A DNA stretch of 54,299 nt from JAUILA01 sp964563925 (lineage in GTDB: Bacteria > Bacteroidota > Bacteroidia > Cytophagales > Cyclobacteriaceae), in assembly GCA_964563925.1 (NCBI GenBank), contig CAZLZD010000028.1, positions 1 to 54,299 on the forward strand. Reading direction: 5' to 3'. Below, piece after piece: positions 52,337-54,299 of the stretch. Position numbers and translations under genes: made by a program. Every line of letters starts with the position of its first letter. Position 1 is the first letter of the stretch. The notes under the pieces are model-generated. The model was not told the DNA's origin. It worked only from the letters and a program-made list of their open reading frames with translations, and did no database searches.

Positions 52337-52492
52337 ATGAAGAATTCATTTTTGAATTACTACAAGATGGTTTTGGAGAAAGTAAGTTTTCATCCAAGGA
52401 TCTTCAGAAAGGAATTAAAGAAGGCCTTTTCCATGCTGAGCGTGGAGGAGAGAAACCAGTTGAAACAATGGATTCGTAATTCCCAAAATTAA
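52337..52492 (+). CDS. 51-residue basic small protein
   Basis: A short gene not visible at usual length cut-offs. The protein begins MKNSFLNYYKMVLEKVSF, continues HPRIFRKELKKAFSMLSVEE and ends RNQLKQWIRNSQN. It looks like a recurrent Cytophagales-type small protein with an amphipathic helical layout (LNYYKxxLEKVSF, FRKEL, QLKQWIR), a recollection I cannot verify here. The competing 64-residue frame starting with GTG at 52285 covers the same bases but has no recognisable pattern. A Rho-independent terminator starts 14 bases after the stop, which supports this gene as the transcript end. Confidence 0.62.
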   Translation: MKNSFLNYYKMVLEKVSFHPRIFRKELKKAFSMLSVEERNQLKQWIRNSQN

Positions 52493-52505
52493 CCAACTAA
52501 ACCAC

Positions 52506-52549
52506 AAAAGACCCTGCACGGAGTATCCCATTCTCTGCAGGGTCTTTTT
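52506..52549 (+). terminator. strong terminator, probably bidirectional
   Basis: A 13-bp perfect stem (AAAAGACCCTGCA at 52506-52518 with TGCAGGGTCTTTT at 52536-52548), a 17-base loop and T-rich sequence after it. The opposite strand also ends in a T-run, so it can serve the amidase gene coming from the right. Confidence 0.9.
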
Positions 52550-52615
52550 ATTTATTCTGTTTTTTCCGGTACGGAGGGTTTATGATTATGGGCGGTCCGC
52601 CAAAATTCGGTATTC

Positions 52616-53680
52616 CTATTTAGTCCTGTCCAGCAGAATTCCTTCTGCGATCCAGTTTGCGAGGGCCTGCCGGTTATCGGCGAGTACAAACCGGCGCTGG
52701 TCCTTTTGATTTTTTATGTTCCCCAGTTCGATAAATACGGTAGGCGGATAACTGTATTTGATCACATACAGTCCGGACCGCGACGAGACGGATCCAAAGT
52801 AATTCCGGTTTGGCTGGTGACGCTGATACTTCTGGGTGAAGGTGGCATGGATAGTAGAAGCCAGCTTTTCACCCTGGGTACTGTTGGCATGATGATAGAA
52901 AAACACATCAATATTTTCTCCCCGGCTCCGGCTGTCGATATGCAGGGCGATCATTCGCTGGTAGGCACCTTTATGCTTCACATAGAGCTCATTGATGGTA
53001 TTCACCCGGTCACGCAGCCGTTCACGCTGGTTGTAGGGAATGACTTTATCCGGATAATGTACTTCGTCGCGATCCATTTCGAGAATGGGTGAATCTCGAA
53101 TGCCATCGTCCTTGTCCTGAACGATCATATACACCGTGGCGCCGTGTTCCATAAGCCTCCGGGCAAGGCGAAGGGTCACATCGTAGGCATATTCATCTTC
53201 ACTCAGGGCATACGGCCCGTATTCTCCGATGGCACCAGGGTCCGGACCGGCGTGTCCTGCCACAAGGTAGAATACGGCGTTCTCAAGTTTCTTGTCTTTG
53301 GGCACCACCATGGCATATTTATCACCAAACAGGGGTTCCACCTTTGCATCGGCGGGTTTTTTATTTTCCGGCGAAGATTTAGGCGAAGAAGTTGTTTCTT
53401 CTGCCGTCTTGGGGGTAACGACGTTGGGCGGGACGAGGTAGACTTTTCCGATCATCAGGCTGCTGTCGCTTCCGAGGCGATCGCGGTTGAGCTCGACAAA
53501 ATCAGGGAGTGTGCGGGCCGGATCGCGTTCCAGTCTACGGAGAATGGCAAAAATTCCTTCCCCCTGCTGGGCTACCACGGTATCCGGAGCCTGGGCAGGT
53601 TGAACCGACTGTGCTGCAATCAAATGGGACAGAATGACCATCAGTACAGCCGAGGTGACGCAAAAAATACGACTGGTCAT
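52616..53680 (-). CDS. N-acetylmuramoyl-L-alanine amidase
   Basis: A 354-residue exported murein hydrolase that cuts the amide bond between MurNAc and the stem peptide. The signal peptide is about 1-23 (VILSHLIAAQS). A LysM-like segment occupies about 30-85 (QQGEGIFAILRRLERDP to GKVYLVPPN). The Amidase_3 domain has VAGHAGPDPGA with the first zinc His, the Glu in the LSEDEYAYDV stretch, ALHIDSRS with the second His, and the catalytic Glu in VFIELGNIKN. The start at 53680 excludes a 13-residue upstream reading. Confidence 0.92.
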   Translation of the reverse strand: MTSRIFCVTSAVLMVILSHLIAAQSVQPAQAPDTVVAQQGEGIFAILRRLERDPARTLPDFVELNRDRLGSDSSLMIGKVYLVPPNVVTPKTAEETTSSPKSSPENKKPADAKVEPLFGDKYAMVVPKDKKLENAVFYLVAGHAGPDPGAIGEYGPYALSEDEYAYDVTLRLARRLMEHGATVYMIVQDKDDGIRDSPILEMDRDEVHYPDKVIPYNQRERLRDRVNTINELYVKHKGAYQRMIALHIDSRSRGENIDVFFYHHANSTQGEKLASTIHATFTQKYQRHQPNRNYFGSVSSRSGLYVIKYSYPPTVFIELGNIKNQKDQRRFVLADNRQALANWIAEGILLDRTK

Positions 53681-53684
53681 GGGA

Positions 53685-53700
53685 CAAAAATACAAAAATA
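53685..53700 (-). promoter_or_regulatory. tandem -7 boxes before the amidase gene
   Basis: On the minus strand TATTTTTG occurs twice in direct succession (53700-53693 and 53692-53685), the second ending four bases before the ATG at 53680. Both copies match TAnnTTTG perfectly, and they could set two alternative starts eight bases apart. Confidence 0.45.
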
Positions 53701-53821
53701 GGTCATGAATAAAAGACACGTTTCATTGATCTGACTGAAATTATAACGACTTAACGATAAAGCCTGTATAAACTACAGCTCAATATTGGCGCGATGTGTC
53801 TTGAAAAGTTCAGACGTTGCG

Positions 53822-53852
53822 TTTAAGAATTCACAAAATCTTCCTAATATTG
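53822..53852 (+). promoter_or_regulatory. putative tRNA promoter
   Basis: TTTA at 53822-53825 and TAATATTG at 53845-53852 are separated by 19 bases, with one mismatch each to the Bacteroidota -33 (TTTG) and -7 (TAnnTTTG) elements. The tRNA starts 19 bases further on. Confidence 0.4.
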
Positions 53853-53870
53853 CAATCCCATAATCGGGAT

Positions 53871-53948
53871 CGGGATGTGGCGCAGTCCGGTTAGCGCACC
53901 ACGTTAGGGACGTGGGGGCCGCTGGTTCGAATCCAGTCATCCCGACCA
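53871..53948 (+). tRNA. tRNA-Pro (anticodon AGG)
   Basis: A complete cloverleaf: acceptor CGGGATG (53871-53877) pairs with CATCCCG (53938-53944); D stem GCGC/GCGC; anticodon stem CCACG (53899-53903)/CGTGG (53911-53915) around the loop TTAGGGA; T stem GCTGG/CCAGT around TTCGAAT. A73 and CCA (53945-53948) are gene-encoded. C1:G72, A73, G35, G36 and G37 are proline identity features. The anticodon at 53906-53908 is AGG rather than the usual GGG, UGG or CGG. All stems pair well, so it does not look like a pseudogene. Confidence 0.93.
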
Positions 53949-53956
53949 TGAAGCAG

Positions 53957-53988
53957 AAGGTCACTGACAAAGTCAGTGGCCTTTTTTG
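53957..53988 (+). terminator. terminator after tRNA-Pro
   Basis: A 12-bp stem with one G-T pair (AAGGTCACTGAC at 53957-53968 with GTCAGTGGCCTT at 53972-53983), a 3-base loop and a run of six T residues, starting eight bases after the CCA end. Confidence 0.9.
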
Positions 53989-54080
53989 TTGTTATCGAAC
54001 GGAACTTGTTCCGGTGAAGTTATCAGCAAAAAAGGCCAGCCAACGGCGTGACCTTCGTTTCATGGTACGACCTCTCATCA

Positions 54081-54110
54081 AGGATCGGCGAGCGGAGCGA
54101 AGCCAATCCT
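54081..54110. repeat. imperfect palindrome A
   Basis: AGGATCGGC at 54081-54089 and GCCAATCCT at 54102-54110 pair except for one C-A mismatch, around a purine-rich 12-base loop. The core GGAT-C-GGC/GCC-A-ATCC recurs, slightly changed, in palindrome B. Confidence 0.75.
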
Positions 54111-54115
54111 TTCAC

Positions 54116-54157
54116 AGAGCAAAAAGACATGTGCACGCAGTGCACAGGCTTTGCTCT
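54116..54157. repeat. nested inverted repeat
   Basis: An outer 8-bp stem, AGAGCAAA (54116-54123) with TTTGCTCT (54150-54157), encloses an inner 7-bp hairpin, TGTGCAC (54130-54136) GCA GTGCACA (54140-54146). Confidence 0.75.
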
Positions 54158-54203
54158 CGGAATTTTCCGGTAGACTGGATCGCCGAGGCGACGCAGGAGT
54201 CGA
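54149..54203 (+). repeat. 55-bp direct repeat, copy 1
   Basis: Identical base for base to 54245-54299. The two copies begin 96 bases apart; the second reaches the last base of the window, so the repeat unit and copy number cannot be fixed. Confidence 0.95.
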
Positions 54204-54213
54204 GGCAATCCAG
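54175..54213. repeat. imperfect palindrome B
   Basis: CTGGATCGCC (54175-54184) and GGCAATCCAG (54204-54213) pair with a single C-A mismatch at the same relative place as in palindrome A. The left arm lies inside the 55-bp direct repeat. Confidence 0.75.
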
Positions 54214-54244
54214 ATCCAGCAATGCAGGATGAGGATGCTTGTTT

Positions 54245-54299
54245 CTTTGCTCTCGGAATTTTCCGGTAGACTGGATCGCCGAGGCGACGCAGGAGTCGA
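54245..54299 (+). repeat. 55-bp direct repeat, copy 2 (cut by window end)
   Basis: Second copy of the repeat at 54149-54203, identical over all 55 bases that are visible. Confidence 0.95.

Larger units (their letters stand above)
53989..54299. other. gene-free, repeat-filled tail
   Basis: I see no credible gene in these last bases. They contain several inverted repeats and a direct repeat that continues off the window end, listed separately. Base composition becomes rich in CG-containing short motifs compared with the coding DNA to the left. Confidence 0.6.

Noticed and set aside
52285..52479. 64-residue frame starting with GTG
   Set aside because: It overlaps the 51-residue frame at 52337-52492, which has the better sequence pattern and leads directly to a terminator.
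53773..53970. 65-residue minus-strand reading frame containing VGMTGFEPAAPTSLTWC
   Set aside because: It is the antisense of tRNA-Pro plus flank, a well-known source of false protein annotations.
54023..54208. 61-residue minus-strand frame at the window end
   Set aside because: It runs through palindromes and the direct repeat; the apparent protein is a translation of repeats.
1..54299. CRISPR array, rRNA operon, insertion sequence or prophage
   Set aside because: No regularly spaced short repeats, no rRNA-like sequence, no transposase or phage structural gene was seen.

Overview
The window is a dense, mostly minus-strand stretch of a Bacteroidota chromosome. The placement rests on a type IX secretion (Por) sorting-domain protein, DUF2851, DUF4442 and head-GIN (DUF2807) proteins, a WG-repeat protein, TAnnTTTG-type -7 promoter boxes and general scarcity of Shine-Dalgarno sites. 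A 51-residue protein near 52.4 kb looks like a Cytophagales-type small protein, but I would not name a genus. Most genes are packed with ATGA start/stop overlaps.

Layout. 0.15-9.6 kb (minus): LysM lytic transglycosylase, O-methyltransferase, M16 peptidase, nucleoside phosphorylase, a hexapeptide acyltransferase with its catalytic His apparently missing, a polytopic membrane protein, DUF2851, pyrF and a LolA-like carrier closed by a clear terminator. 9.7-14.2 kb (minus): ftsK, pyrD, xerD. 14.3-16.9 kb (plus): aroQ, a class V aminotransferase, marC-like gene, rnhA. 16.9-19.7 kb (minus): enoyl-CoA hydratase, PAP2-like membrane protein, rpoN. Then asnS (plus), a minimal T9SS cargo, and a run DUF4442 - Mpo1-like - GNAT-like - GT2 - nuoABCD - nnr (minus, 28.8 to 21.8 kb). 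28.8-32.1 kb (plus): FAD oxidoreductase, nhaC, DEDDy exonuclease.

The most interesting part is 32.7-43.9 kb (minus): a giant 1640-residue pyruvate:ferredoxin-oxidoreductase-like protein followed without a break by rnfC-D-G-E-A, a 67-residue Cys-rich membrane protein, a plant-type ferredoxin-NADP reductase and rnfB. Reduced ferredoxin made by the 2-oxoacid oxidoreductase could be spent either at Rnf (NADH plus an ion gradient) or at the FNR (NADPH); a Na+/H+ antiporter gene lies 1.3 kb beyond rnfB. The Cys-rich protein, translationally coupled to rnfA, is a candidate assembly factor for the RnfA/RnfE iron site, analogous to NqrM.

44-54.3 kb: a HEPN-like protein, EamA transporter, head-GIN adhesin with an ECF-sigma-like promoter, MFS transporter, PafA-like phosphatase, WG-repeat protein, two small hypothetical genes, an N-acetylmuramoyl-L-alanine amidase, a tRNA-Pro with the unusual gene-encoded anticodon AGG, and a 350-base gene-free tail of palindromic and direct repeats running off the window end. 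I see no rRNA, CRISPR array, insertion sequence or prophage.
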